This document shows positions 40,177 to 49,225 of a stretch of 64,000 nt of DNA, in pieces. Source of the DNA: Bacteroidota bacterium (GTDB lineage Bacteria > Bacteroidota > Rhodothermia > Rhodothermales > UBA10348); the NCBI GenBank assembly GCA_029262855.1, contig JAJCYP010000085.1, forward strand, positions 1 to 64,000. The letters run 5' to 3'. The notes under the pieces are model-generated. The model saw only the letters and a list, made by a program, of their open reading frames with translations. It was not told the origin of the DNA and ran no database searches. The translations under genes and the position numbers were made by a program. Every line of letters starts with the position of its first letter. Within the stretch, counting starts at the first letter, position 1.

Positions 40177-41522
40177 CGGCGCAATACGGTTTGACCAATC
40201 GGCTCGTCGCGAAAGATGTCCATTCCCGGGGCAGACCCCCGTTGGAAGACGCACCTGCCCGAGAGAAACGTGTGTGTGACGGCGCCTGACAGGGTCTCTC
40301 CCGCGTAGGGAGTAATCTTGTGACGGGTATGGAGCATGTCCGCCGTGACGCGGTGCACGGCATCGGGGTCAAATACGGCCAGATCCGCGCGTCGGCCGAC
40401 TTCTATGGCGCCCCGGTCGCCCAGACCAACCAGATCGGCAGGCTGTTCGGACATCCACTCTGCCAGTCGTTCTGGATGCTCCCCGCTCAGGAGTGTCCAC
40501 ACGACGGACGGACCCAGATCCAGGCTGGAAATACCTCCCCACGCTGTGACAAACGTGCCCCTCTTGAGGTCCGGAGTGGCCGGCGAATGGTCACTGGTCA
40601 CCATGTCGATATCGCCCCCGATCAGCGCCCGCCACAGCTTGCGCCGGTTGATTACACTCCGGATAGGCGGGGCACACTTGAAGAGTGGATTAGCCGGGTC
40701 GATGCCCTCCAGGGCAAAGTAGAGGTAGTGCGGGCAGGTCTCAATGGTCAAAGGAAGACCCCGCCGTCGGGCTGAACGTATGGCGGGCAGCGCGTTCGCG
40801 GCCGCCAGATGAACGATGTGCGTCCGCGTGTGATACGTTTCGCAGAGCTCGATCAGGAGATCAATGGCATCCTGCTCCCAGCGCTGAGGCCTGGAAGCGG
40901 CCCAGGCGCGAGCGGTTGGTCCGGGCTTGCGTCCCAGGCCACCTGCCTCGGCATGCACGAGCAGGGGTTTCTCGCGTCCTGCCAGCGCACGCATGGCACA
41001 CCGCAGTTCATAGGCGCCCGAGGCCGGGAATTCAGGAATACCCGAGTCGACCATGAAAGCCTTGAGTCCGAGCACGCCGGCGTCCAGAAGGTCATCCAGC
41101 GCGCTGGAGTTTTCAGGGACGACGCCCCCGTGGAACCCGACGTCCACATGAAGTTGGCCGCGGGAGGAGGCGATCTTTGCGCGCAGGGCATCAGGCGTCG
41201 TGGTAACCGGCAGCGAGTTGAGCGGCATGTCCACCAACGTGGTGATCCCGGCCGAGGCCGCCGCACGGGTCGCAGTTTCAAAGCCCTCCCAGCCGGTACG
41301 GCCGGGCTCGTTGATGTGGACGTGGGAGTCCACGAAGCCAGGAAATAGGACGTGGTCACCGACGTCGAAGGCCCCGTCCGGAGTTTTGGCAGATGGCACC
41401 ACTTCTGTGATGAGTCCATCCACAATCAGCACCGCCCCATCGACCACGCCCGTGGGGGTGATGATGCGACGGCTTCGGATTGCAGCCGGAGCCACCCGGT
41501 TGAATGGATTGGGTGCGGCCAT
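40173..41522 (-). CDS. allB: allantoinase
   Basis: A 449-residue amidohydrolase of the allantoinase/dihydropyrimidinase family, opening allantoin to allantoate. Metal ligands: His67 and His69 in DSHVHINEPGR, the carboxylatable Lys in LGLKAFMV, His in LLVHAE and IVHLAA, and Asp in TSDHSPA. The DSHVHINEPGRTGWEGF motif points to allantoinase rather than hydantoinase or DHOase. Its ATG overlaps the xdhC stop. Confidence 0.93.
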   Translation of the reverse strand: MAAPNPFNRVAPAAIRSRRIITPTGVVDGAVLIVDGLITEVVPSAKTPDGAFDVGDHVLFPGFVDSHVHINEPGRTGWEGFETATRAAASAGITTLVDMPLNSLPVTTTPDALRAKIASSRGQLHVDVGFHGGVVPENSSALDDLLDAGVLGLKAFMVDSGIPEFPASGAYELRCAMRALAGREKPLLVHAEAGGLGRKPGPTARAWAASRPQRWEQDAIDLLIELCETYHTRTHIVHLAAANALPAIRSARRRGLPLTIETCPHYLYFALEGIDPANPLFKCAPPIRSVINRRKLWRALIGGDIDMVTSDHSPATPDLKRGTFVTAWGGISSLDLGPSVVWTLLSGEHPERLAEWMSEQPADLVGLGDRGAIEVGRRADLAVFDPDAVHRVTADMLHTRHKITPYAGETLSGAVTHTFLSGRCVFQRGSAPGMDIFRDEPIGQTVLRR

Positions 41523-42490
41523 CAGACGGCCGGCCCGGTCAGCCGATGGCGTTGAATCAGTTGGGCGGTCACGCTGATGGCAATTTCCTGGGGAGTTCGG
41601 CTTCCGATTGGCAATCCAACAGGTGCCGTGATCCGGGACAGGGCCTCGGGGCCAAAGCCGCTGTCCGCGAGAGCCTGTCGGACGCGACTTATTTTGGCCG
41701 GGGCCCCCATGAGTCCGATGAACGGGAATGGGCCGCGGAGAGCGCCGTAGAGCGACCGGAGGTCGGATGCGATGTCAGTCCCCATCGCCACGACAGAGGT
41801 CGATTCCGGATACGCGATGTGGCCCGCCGCGTCCGCGAGGTCCCGCACAGATAGACGGCGATGGGCGGCATGGTTCTTCCCGAGCGTGTCCAGATTGGCA
41901 CGGTCATCGGCGACGGTGACGTGGAAACCGGCTTCGCGAGCCACCTTCGACAGCGCCAGGGCGCAATGACCGCCGCCAAGAATCAGAAGCCGGCGCGGAT
42001 TAATCAAGGACTCGGCGTAGCTCCACGACGCCCCGTCAGCGTGATGAGACTCGGGCTCCTGCTTGCTCAGCTCAAGACCATCGGGGGTAATCAACAGCCA
42101 GGTTGGCGGCCGGTCCGGTGTATCGCCGGTGGTCGCGGCCACAATCCGACGGGCCACACCAAGATCGTCCGGCGCCAGCCTGAGGTAGACGTTGGTCTGC
42201 TCCCCGGCACAGACCAGGCCTGACGCTTGAGGGACGTCCGCGCGATGCACGAGCACTTCACGACGGGCGTCGAAATCCGCAAGCAGGAGCGCACGACTTC
42301 CAAGCTCCTGGACGCGGCGCTCCATGATGCCGCCGCCAATCGTCCCGCACGTTTCCCCATCCTCAAACACAGCCATCTTGCTCCCCGCCGTTCCGGGGGA
42401 GTGATCCGTGTGATGGACCACCAAAGCCAGAAAGACACGCTCGCCGTATTCCAATCTGGAGGCAATCTGCTCGAAGGGCCCTTCCATCAA
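41522..42490 (-). CDS. xdhC: XdhC-type molybdenum cofactor insertion protein
   Basis: A 322-residue protein required for loading the sulfurated molybdenum cofactor into xanthine dehydrogenase. The N-terminal part has CGTIGGGIMERRV, a family signature, followed by LVCAGEQTNVYL. The C-terminal Rossmann domain starts LLILGGGHCALALSKVAREA, with FIGLMGAPAKISRV near the end. It sits directly after xdhB, overlapping by 4 bases, and before allB, overlapping by 1. Confidence 0.88.
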   Translation of the reverse strand: MMEGPFEQIASRLEYGERVFLALVVHHTDHSPGTAGSKMAVFEDGETCGTIGGGIMERRVQELGSRALLLADFDARREVLVHRADVPQASGLVCAGEQTNVYLRLAPDDLGVARRIVAATTGDTPDRPPTWLLITPDGLELSKQEPESHHADGASWSYAESLINPRRLLILGGGHCALALSKVAREAGFHVTVADDRANLDTLGKNHAAHRRLSVRDLADAAGHIAYPESTSVVAMGTDIASDLRSLYGALRGPFPFIGLMGAPAKISRVRQALADSGFGPEALSRITAPVGLPIGSRTPQEIAISVTAQLIQRHRLTGPAV

Positions 42491-44799
42491 GAGTGCGCCG
42501 CAGGGCCGAGGGCCTCCGGGTCGACCTCCGCCGAGTCGAGGGCCTCCGGGTGCATACCCAGCAGGACCCTCTCGGGTGTCAGGGGAGCCGCAAAGGGAAT
42601 TTCGGCCCGCGGGGCGAAGGCCTTCATGGCATACCGGAGGGCAAAGAACACACCGATGCCGTACATGAGCGGGGGTTCGCCAACCGCCTTGTTGCCGAAG
42701 GGTCCGAGCTTTTCATCCGCGTCTTCCAGAAAGTCCACCTCCAGCACATCCGGCATGAAGAAGGCATCAGGAACCTTGTACGAGGCCAAATTGCGGGACA
42801 TCAGATGCCCGCTGTCGTCATACCGCAAATCCTCGACGGTCATCCACCCCAGACCCTGGGCCAGTGCGCCTTCAACCTGTCCCAGGTCTATTACCCGGTT
42901 GAGAGGGCGACCGATGTCGTGGACAATGTGGACCGCGTCGATGGAGTAGCGCCCCCGCACGCAGTCCATGGTCACTTCGGTGACGGCAGTGCCCCCGGCG
43001 TGGTAGGCAAAGGGCCGACCCGTCTCCTTCCTCTTGTCGAAGTGTATGTCTGGTGTGGCGAAGAAGCCGTGGGCGGAGAGGTCAGTCCGGCTGAGGTAGG
43101 TAGCACTGACCAGTGCTTGCCAGTCCAGGCCGGTCGGGCGGCCATCGATTCGCACCTCTTCGTCCCGGATCTCAACCTCTGCCTTGGCTGCGCTTCCCGT
43201 TTCGCGGCGGGCCACCAGCTTCAGCCGCTCCCCGATCTCGAGTGCCGCAGCAAGGGCGGCATTGCCGTTCAGCAGCGTGGTCGAGCTGGCCGCTGAAGGC
43301 GACATGTTGGCGACGCGGGTGGTGTTCGTGTTTTCGACCCGGATCCGTTCCGGCTGCACACCGAGTGCCCGGGAGACAATGGCAGCAATGTTGGTGGTCA
43401 GTCCCTGCCCCATCTCCACGCCACCCGTGGTCACGGACACGGAGCCGTCCGTGTAGACGTGAACCAGAGCGCCCGCCTGGTTGAGAAAGGTGGTTGTGAA
43501 CGAGATCCCAAAGGTCACCGGCATCACGGCAAACCCCTTCTTCAGGGCGAAGTGCGTCGCGTTGAAGGCGTCTACACGCTGGCGAAGGCCCGCAAGGTCA
43601 ACCTTCTTGGTCACGGCGTCCCAGGTCCTTCGTGTACGCCTGTCCTCGACCACCTGTCCGTAGGGGAACACATCGCCCGGCGAGATAAGATTGAGGGCTT
43701 GCAGATTCTCTCTGGGCACACGCATAGAGTCGGCCAGCGATGCCAGGGCTGACTCGATGACGAACATGCCCTGGGGGCCACCAAAACCTCGAAAGGCAGT
43801 GTTGGGAGGCAGGTTTGTTCGGCAGGACGCTGCGAACAGCTTCGCATTGGGCACCCGGTAGCTTCCCGTGCCGTGGTACAGCGTTCGTTCCAGTACGCCC
43901 GGCGAGAGGTCGGCGGCGGCTCCGGCATTCTGGAAGTGCCGAGCCTCGAACACCACGATGCGCCCATCGGCATCGGCACCCAGGCGGAAATCAGCCGAGT
44001 AGGGGTGACGCTTGCCGGTATGTCTGAAGTCCTCGTCCCGGCGCAATACGACCTCGACCGGAACGCCGGCAATCCGGGCGCCCACGGCCGCGAAGCACGC
44101 CCAATGGGTGGCCTGGTCCTCTTTACCTCCGAATCCGCCACCAAGCCTGCGCACCTCGACCTCGATCTGGTTGTTGTGCAAGCCCAATACCTGCGCGATG
44201 TGCTTTTGGGCGGCATACGGACTCTGCGTGGACGTCAGCACGCGGATGCGGCCGTTCTCCAAGGGCGTCGCCCGTGCCCGCTGCGTCTCCAAGTAGACAT
44301 GCTCCTGGCCACCGATGTCGCAGCGCCCCTCCACCACGTGTCGGCAATCGGGCCAGGCCGCGTCTGGACGGCCAATGGCGAATGTCCGAGTGGCACCGAT
44401 GATTTCGCCCGAATCGAATGCCGCGCGCGGATCCAGGATGGGAGGCAACTCATCCAGTTCAACCCGTACCCGTCGGGCTGCCTCCCGCGCCTGCGCGGCG
44501 GTGTCCGCTATCACCAGCGCCAGCGGGTGGCCCACGTACCGCACCAGATCCTCGGCCAAAAGCGGCTCATCGTGGATAATGGGTCCGACCTCGTTTGTGC
44601 CCGGGAGGTCCTTGGCCAGAATCACGGCGAGGACACCGGGGGCACGCCGCGCCGCCGAGATGTCCAGGCTCCGGACCCTGGCATGGGCCACGGGCGATCC
44701 AAAAACGCAGCCAAAGGCCAGATTGGAGGGACGCAGTTCATCGTCCACGAACTCCGCTTCGCCGCGGACGTGCAGGGCGCCATCGATGTTTTTCAACAT
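42487..44799 (-). CDS. xdhB: xanthine dehydrogenase, molybdopterin subunit
   Basis: A 770-residue molybdenum-cofactor subunit that hydroxylates hypoxanthine and xanthine to urate. It begins with the aldehyde-oxidase a/b hammerhead (GEAEFVDDELRPSNLAFG). Cofactor motifs include GGGFGGKEDQATHWACF, TAFRGFGGPQGMFVIES and EMGQGLTTNIAAI. The catalytic Glu is in KAVGEPPLMYGIG. It is full length for separate-subunit XdhB. Its start overlaps the end of xdhA. The tail ALDSAEVDPEALG contains a short imperfect duplication (PEALDSAEVD/PEALG). Confidence 0.93.
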   Translation of the reverse strand: MLKNIDGALHVRGEAEFVDDELRPSNLAFGCVFGSPVAHARVRSLDISAARRAPGVLAVILAKDLPGTNEVGPIIHDEPLLAEDLVRYVGHPLALVIADTAAQAREAARRVRVELDELPPILDPRAAFDSGEIIGATRTFAIGRPDAAWPDCRHVVEGRCDIGGQEHVYLETQRARATPLENGRIRVLTSTQSPYAAQKHIAQVLGLHNNQIEVEVRRLGGGFGGKEDQATHWACFAAVGARIAGVPVEVVLRRDEDFRHTGKRHPYSADFRLGADADGRIVVFEARHFQNAGAAADLSPGVLERTLYHGTGSYRVPNAKLFAASCRTNLPPNTAFRGFGGPQGMFVIESALASLADSMRVPRENLQALNLISPGDVFPYGQVVEDRRTRRTWDAVTKKVDLAGLRQRVDAFNATHFALKKGFAVMPVTFGISFTTTFLNQAGALVHVYTDGSVSVTTGGVEMGQGLTTNIAAIVSRALGVQPERIRVENTNTTRVANMSPSAASSTTLLNGNAALAAALEIGERLKLVARRETGSAAKAEVEIRDEEVRIDGRPTGLDWQALVSATYLSRTDLSAHGFFATPDIHFDKRKETGRPFAYHAGGTAVTEVTMDCVRGRYSIDAVHIVHDIGRPLNRVIDLGQVEGALAQGLGWMTVEDLRYDDSGHLMSRNLASYKVPDAFFMPDVLEVDFLEDADEKLGPFGNKAVGEPPLMYGIGVFFALRYAMKAFAPRAEIPFAAPLTPERVLLGMHPEALDSAEVDPEALGPAAHS

Positions 44800-46220
44800 G
44801 CGGCCTCGCGGTAAAGCGCCTCGAACGAAATCCGATCCGGATACAGGGTCTGGAAATGTGACCAGATCAATTGGCGCAGCAGGAGGCGCTTGTAGGCGGC
44901 CGATCCCCGGATGTCGGAGATTGGCGTGACCTCGGACTGGGCGAGATTCGCGGCTTCAACCACCGTCTGAACAGACACCAGTCGATCAAGAAGCCATGCG
45001 GAGGTCTCGGCAAGGAAGTAGGGCGTGGGGGCGACGCCGCCCGCGGTCAGCGTTGCTTCCCGAATCACACCGTTCTCGTCGCGCATCACCAGTGCACTGT
45101 TGACGCTGGCGATATCCAGAGTGCGCCTCTTGGCCACCTTCTCCCAACTGATACGGGAGCCTCGTGGAGGGCGGGAGATGGAGATGGAGGTCACGAGTTC
45201 GTCCGGGGCGAGGTCCAATTGCTTGTAGCCCAGGTAGAAATCTCGAAGTCCAACGCGCCGCGGATCCTCCGAGCGGGACTCGAGGGTCAAGGTGGTGTCC
45301 AGAGCCAGGAGGAGAATCGTCACATCGCCGATGGGGGAGGCGTTCACCAGGTTGCCGCCGACGGTCGCCCGGTTACGAATCTGGATGGAAGCGATGTCAT
45401 CCATGTAGGCCCGGATCTGTGGGATCATCGCCCGAACGTCTGGGCTCTCAGCCAATTCCTCGAACGTGGTGGCCGGTCCAAGTACAAGCGCCCCGGGCTC
45501 CGACCGTATACCGCGGAGGCCCGGGCGCGTGCCGAGCACCTCGACAGAGGATGATGTGGCGATGTCATCGCCTTGTTGCACATAGAGGTCGGTGCCTCCA
45601 GCTACGGCATAGTGTTGGCCCGCGGCTGGAGATGGCGAGTCCGTGTCGGAGGTCGCAATCGCGGAGAGTCGGGCCGGAATGCCGGAGAACCAGGCCGGAA
45701 GCTCACCGGCACCGACCAGTCCTTCCAGACCGCGTGGCACGTCCGCGAGGTGATTCCTGACCGCCTTCAGCGACCGATACCCCGTGCAGCGACAGAGGTG
45801 CCCTCCGAGGGCCGTCTTGACCGCGGCCGCATCCAGAGGCGCGCTGTGTTCCAGCAGGGCACCCGTCAGGGACAGGACGATACCCGGTGTGCAGAAACCG
45901 CACTGGGAACCGCCTTCCTCCACAATGGCCTGCTGGACGGTGGAAAGGCGAGGGCCGCGCAGCGCCTCGATGGTGACCAGGTGCTTGCCCGCCAGTTCGT
46001 GAGCCGGCATCAGGCAGGATGTCACCGCACGATACCGGACCGCATCGCCTTGCAGCTCGCCGATCAGAACCACGCAGGCGCCGCAATCACCCTCGCGGCA
46101 CCCTTCCTTCGTACCCACCATCCGGCGGGTCTCGCGGAGGTAGTCCAGGACCAACTGGCCCGCAGGCACCTGGGCCTGGACCTCGCGACGGTTCAGTATG
46201 AAGTGTAGCGGTCTACTCAT
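44793..46220 (-). CDS. xdhA: xanthine dehydrogenase, FeS/FAD subunit
   Basis: A 475-residue small subunit carrying two 2Fe-2S clusters and FAD. First cluster: Cys41, Cys46, Cys49 in GCREGDCGACVV plus Cys of TSCLMP. Second: CGFCTPG and CRCTGY. The FAD domain follows (AGGTDLYVQ, NRATVGGNLVNASPIGD). The start at 46220 gives the family N-terminus (MSRPLHFILNRREVQ) and overlaps the PuuD-like stop by 8 bases. It passes electrons from the molybdenum subunit to NAD+ or another acceptor. Confidence 0.93.
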   Translation of the reverse strand: MSRPLHFILNRREVQAQVPAGQLVLDYLRETRRMVGTKEGCREGDCGACVVLIGELQGDAVRYRAVTSCLMPAHELAGKHLVTIEALRGPRLSTVQQAIVEEGGSQCGFCTPGIVLSLTGALLEHSAPLDAAAVKTALGGHLCRCTGYRSLKAVRNHLADVPRGLEGLVGAGELPAWFSGIPARLSAIATSDTDSPSPAAGQHYAVAGGTDLYVQQGDDIATSSSVEVLGTRPGLRGIRSEPGALVLGPATTFEELAESPDVRAMIPQIRAYMDDIASIQIRNRATVGGNLVNASPIGDVTILLLALDTTLTLESRSEDPRRVGLRDFYLGYKQLDLAPDELVTSISISRPPRGSRISWEKVAKRRTLDIASVNSALVMRDENGVIREATLTAGGVAPTPYFLAETSAWLLDRLVSVQTVVEAANLAQSEVTPISDIRGSAAYKRLLLRQLIWSHFQTLYPDRISFEALYREAAC

Positions 46221-47067
46221 GGGGCGCGCTTTTCCCAAAAACAGGCTTTCGGAAGAGACGCGCAACTCCCCAGCCAAGAAGGACAAGAACGCCCAGCACC
46301 AGGGTGCTGTGGTCGCTTCCGTAGGAAATGGAGGGGTAGTGATTGGAGATCATGATGGCCACCAGCGGCACCACGATGTAGGAGTTCTGCCGTGATCGCA
46401 ATGGACCGGTACTCGCGATCCCGGCTTCGGGAGGGACGCCGGAGCGAATGCCGTTCAATAGCTTGGTCTGTGCCGGGAGAATCCGCTCCCAGACGTTGGC
46501 CGTCATGATGGAGCCGAGAACGGCGCCCACGTGGATGTAGGCGGCGCGTGCGGACATGACCTCCAGGAAGCCCAAATGCAGGGCCATGATCAGGATCAGG
46601 CCGACGGCCGCAAAAAGCCTGGGATTCTTGCCGAGTGGGGAGCGCACGAGGCGGTCGTAGACAAACCAGCCCACGAAAATGGAAAGGCTGCCTGCAACCA
46701 CCGCGGTCAGGAAGTCCTGCCCAGGCCCAATCACCAGGCCATCGACGTAGTAGACCAGCGTGATCAGGACCATGCCACTCAGCCACGTGAATCCCGCCTC
46801 GTATTTGAACCAGTGCAGCACAGGCGGGAGAAAACTGGCAAACCGCTGCTTCTCGACCCGGTACAATCCGCCACCGTGCACCATCCAGAGTGTGCCGATG
46901 ACGACTTCGTCACCGTCTGCCTTCTCCAGGCTGTCCTCCATGAAGTTGAACAGGTACGTCTGGCCGACCCACAGAATGGCCGCGAATACGTGGATCCAGC
47001 GGACGACCAGTTGGAGGAAGGACAGCAGGCTGTCTGCGTCCAGGGATATGGCTAGGGTAAATATCAT
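46213..47067 (-). CDS. PuuD-like membrane urate oxidase lacking the cytochrome c domain
   Basis: A 284-residue integral membrane protein and first gene of the purine operon. It has about seven helices. VVRWIHVFAAILWVGQTYLF, WMVHGGGLYRVEK, LHWFKYEAGFTWLSGM and SYIVVPLVAIMISNHYP are the conserved segments I recall for PuuD (membrane urate hydroxylase, formerly DUF989), including the His/Trp-rich loops. Characterised PuuD carries a C-terminal cytochrome c, whereas this protein ends at KPVFGKSAPHE with no CxxCH. It would supply the missing urate to 5-hydroxyisourate step here, as no UaZ or HpxO-type oxidase is nearby. Its electron acceptor is unknown. Confidence 0.8.
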   Translation of the reverse strand: MIFTLAISLDADSLLSFLQLVVRWIHVFAAILWVGQTYLFNFMEDSLEKADGDEVVIGTLWMVHGGGLYRVEKQRFASFLPPVLHWFKYEAGFTWLSGMVLITLVYYVDGLVIGPGQDFLTAVVAGSLSIFVGWFVYDRLVRSPLGKNPRLFAAVGLILIMALHLGFLEVMSARAAYIHVGAVLGSIMTANVWERILPAQTKLLNGIRSGVPPEAGIASTGPLRSRQNSYIVVPLVAIMISNHYPSISYGSDHSTLVLGVLVLLGWGVARLFRKPVFGKSAPHE

Positions 47068-47112
47068 CTACCGATGGAAGGCTTGCCCGGATAATACGAT
47101 CCGCGCGTTGCC

Positions 47113-48219
47113 TCAGTCCTCGGGAGGGGCCCAGTCTGCCGGGAGGGTATCGCAGACTCGCTCCCAGGACCAGTAGCCGTAGTGGGAGAGTGGCGCAGTG
47201 GCGCCGTCCGCGAATGGCACTCCGTTTCGATCGAGAAGCGCAATACCGGTGGGGAGTTCCAGCCAGGACACCCGCTCCCGAGTGTTGGAGTCCCCTATGT
47301 TGACCGACCGGAGGAAGGAGGCATAGGCCGGAAGCGGGCGCTCACGCCGATAGCGAACCAGGAGGGCCCCGCTGAACATGAGGCTGCGGGTCAGATCACC
47401 GGGGTCGCCATGCAGGACGCTTCCGCCCTTATCCTCATCCCCCAGCGCTTCGCGTATGGTCTGGCCACCCTTCAGGTAGCCCGGGGATTGGACCAGTTCG
47501 GCCGTGAAGCCGGACTCCGGCAGCGTGCCCTGAACAAGAGCCCTGAGGAAATGCTGACGTGACCCGTTCCAGGTTCGCAGGCGCCGGTCCTGTCGGGCCC
47601 GCGTCGCCTTTTCGGTGGTCCCGTCCAACTCCTCAAACTGCAATCGCCCGACGAAGTCGTAGAAGCGCTGGGTTCCCTCAAGTCGGAAGCCGTGGATGGT
47701 AATTCGATAGCCCAGGTAGGGGTTCAGGACCTTCACGGGCTCACGGGACCGGACACGCAGCGATCCGTTGATATTTTCGATCTGAAGGGCCTGCGGGTTT
47801 TCGATTTCACAACGAGACCCGGCGGGAGTGCTCGAAAACAGCAGATCATCCACGCGACCGCGCAGCCTCCGCAGTGCCCTCGGCTTGACGGCTTCGATCA
47901 CGAATTCGGCGAGGACGATAGGATCTTCCGTAAGAAGAATCTCGTGATCGATCTCGAGGTCGAATCGGGGAGTGATTGACACGGTCTGGAGCTTGAAACC
48001 CACCATGCTGATCACAATCACCAAGGGTCGCCGATTGGGCAGATCCAACGAGAAGGACCCATCGGCCGCAACCACATCCCCTTCCTGAGTCCCGTCGACG
48101 AAGACGTGGGCGCCCGGTAGGGGCTCACGGGATTCGGCGTCCAGCACTGAGCCCCGAAACGTCTGGGCGGCCGCGGGGAATGCGAGTAGGAGAAGCAGCA
48201 GGAGAGGGGCGCAACGCAT
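47113..48219 (-). CDS. exported carboxypeptidase-regulatory-like (CarboxypepD_reg) protein
   Basis: A 368-residue protein with signal peptide ending at LAFPAAAQ. Residues about 20-110 form a carboxypeptidase-regulatory-like beta domain: FRGSVLDAESREPLPGAHVF, then DGSFSLDLPN. The C-terminal 250 residues have an FYDFVGRLQFEELDG segment and no clear enzyme motif. This architecture is common in Bacteroidota envelope proteins. The ATG at 48219 is chosen for its signal peptide; the frame continues upstream for 930 bases antisense to the next gene, which is not credible coding. Confidence 0.75.
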   Translation of the reverse strand: MRCAPLLLLLLLAFPAAAQTFRGSVLDAESREPLPGAHVFVDGTQEGDVVAADGSFSLDLPNRRPLVIVISMVGFKLQTVSITPRFDLEIDHEILLTEDPIVLAEFVIEAVKPRALRRLRGRVDDLLFSSTPAGSRCEIENPQALQIENINGSLRVRSREPVKVLNPYLGYRITIHGFRLEGTQRFYDFVGRLQFEELDGTTEKATRARQDRRLRTWNGSRQHFLRALVQGTLPESGFTAELVQSPGYLKGGQTIREALGDEDKGGSVLHGDPGDLTRSLMFSGALLVRYRRERPLPAYASFLRSVNIGDSNTRERVSWLELPTGIALLDRNGVPFADGATAPLSHYGYWSWERVCDTLPADWAPPED

Positions 48220-48321
48220 GTCAGTCAAACACGGCGTTGCCGGCGCGGTTCTCCCTGATTTGTCGAGGGCCGGACCCTGTCGTAGCATCAGGCAGACGGC
48301 CCATCGACAAACTTCCAGACC

Positions 48322-49215
48322 ATGCGCATTTCTCTTTTCGTCTTCCTCCTGCTCCTGGCCGCGATCTCGGTTCAGGCCCAGAGTCCCAAGGTCCTGCTGA
48401 TTGGTATCGACGGTATCCGGTCGGACCAGTTGGCCGCGGCCGACACCCCGAACATCGACGCCCTCGGCAGCGATGGGTACGTCAGCCTCTCGGCCCGGAC
48501 CCGAATGCCGACCGTGTCCGGCCCTGGCTGGTCCAGCATGGTGACCGGGGTGTGGGCGGAGAAGCACCGGGTGATGGGTAACAACTTCGCCGAGAAGCGC
48601 TATGACCTCTATCCCGACTTCCTGACCCGTCTGGAGCAGTTGGACAGCCGGTGGGAGACCTTCGCCGCCTTGAATTGGCCGCCGCTGGGCACGACCAACG
48701 CCGCCGGCCCTCTGTTCAGTGACCTGATCGATGTGAAGGTCAACATTAACGGGGATACGATGGGGTACGGGACGGCCGACGAGCGTGCCTGCGACGTTTC
48801 GGAGTCGTACCTCGCCTCGGCATCGGTGGACGCAGCCTTTGTCTACCTCGGGAATCCAGATGTCGCCTCTCACGACGAGGGATTGTATTCCTCGGCCTAC
48901 CGGGAGGCGATCGAGGCCGCCGATGACTGTGTGGGGCGGCTCTCGGCGGCACTGGATCGTCGAGCAGGAGCGGACGACGAGGATTGGCTGATTCTGATTT
49001 CGACCGATCACGGCCGAAATGAAGGGGGTGGCCACGGCGGAGACTCCGAAGCCGAGTTGACCATTTTCTATGTCGCCAGCGGCGCCTCCGCAAAGTCCGA
49101 GACCGGGGTCACACCGCAGATTGTCGATGTGGCTGTCACGGCCCTCATGCATCTGGGGATTGACGTCCTGCCCGAGTGGAATCTGGACGGCAAGCCTGTC
49201 GGGCTCATGCGGTAG
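48322..49215 (+). CDS. exported alkaline-phosphatase-superfamily phosphodiesterase/nucleotide pyrophosphatase
   Basis: A 297-residue protein with a signal peptide ending at ISVQAQ. Metal-binding and nucleophile motifs of the AP superfamily: VLLIGIDGIRSDQL (first Asp), MPTVSGPGWSSM (nucleophile Thr/Ser), NPDVASHDEG (Asp and His) and STDHGRNEGGGHG (Asp-His, His). It probably hydrolyses phosphodiesters or nucleotides in the periplasm. It is divergent from the carboxypeptidase-regulatory-like gene and convergent with the LysR gene. Confidence 0.85.
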   Translation: MRISLFVFLLLLAAISVQAQSPKVLLIGIDGIRSDQLAAADTPNIDALGSDGYVSLSARTRMPTVSGPGWSSMVTGVWAEKHRVMGNNFAEKRYDLYPDFLTRLEQLDSRWETFAALNWPPLGTTNAAGPLFSDLIDVKVNINGDTMGYGTADERACDVSESYLASASVDAAFVYLGNPDVASHDEGLYSSAYREAIEAADDCVGRLSAALDRRAGADDEDWLILISTDHGRNEGGGHGGDSEAELTIFYVASGASAKSETGVTPQIVDVAVTALMHLGIDVLPEWNLDGKPVGLMR

Positions 49216-49225
49216 GCGAGTTCCA

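Noticed and set aside
48220-49152. Upstream extension of the carboxypeptidase-regulatory-like protein by 311 codons.
   Set aside because: It is antisense to the phosphodiesterase gene, and the signal peptide starts at 48219, so the real start is there.
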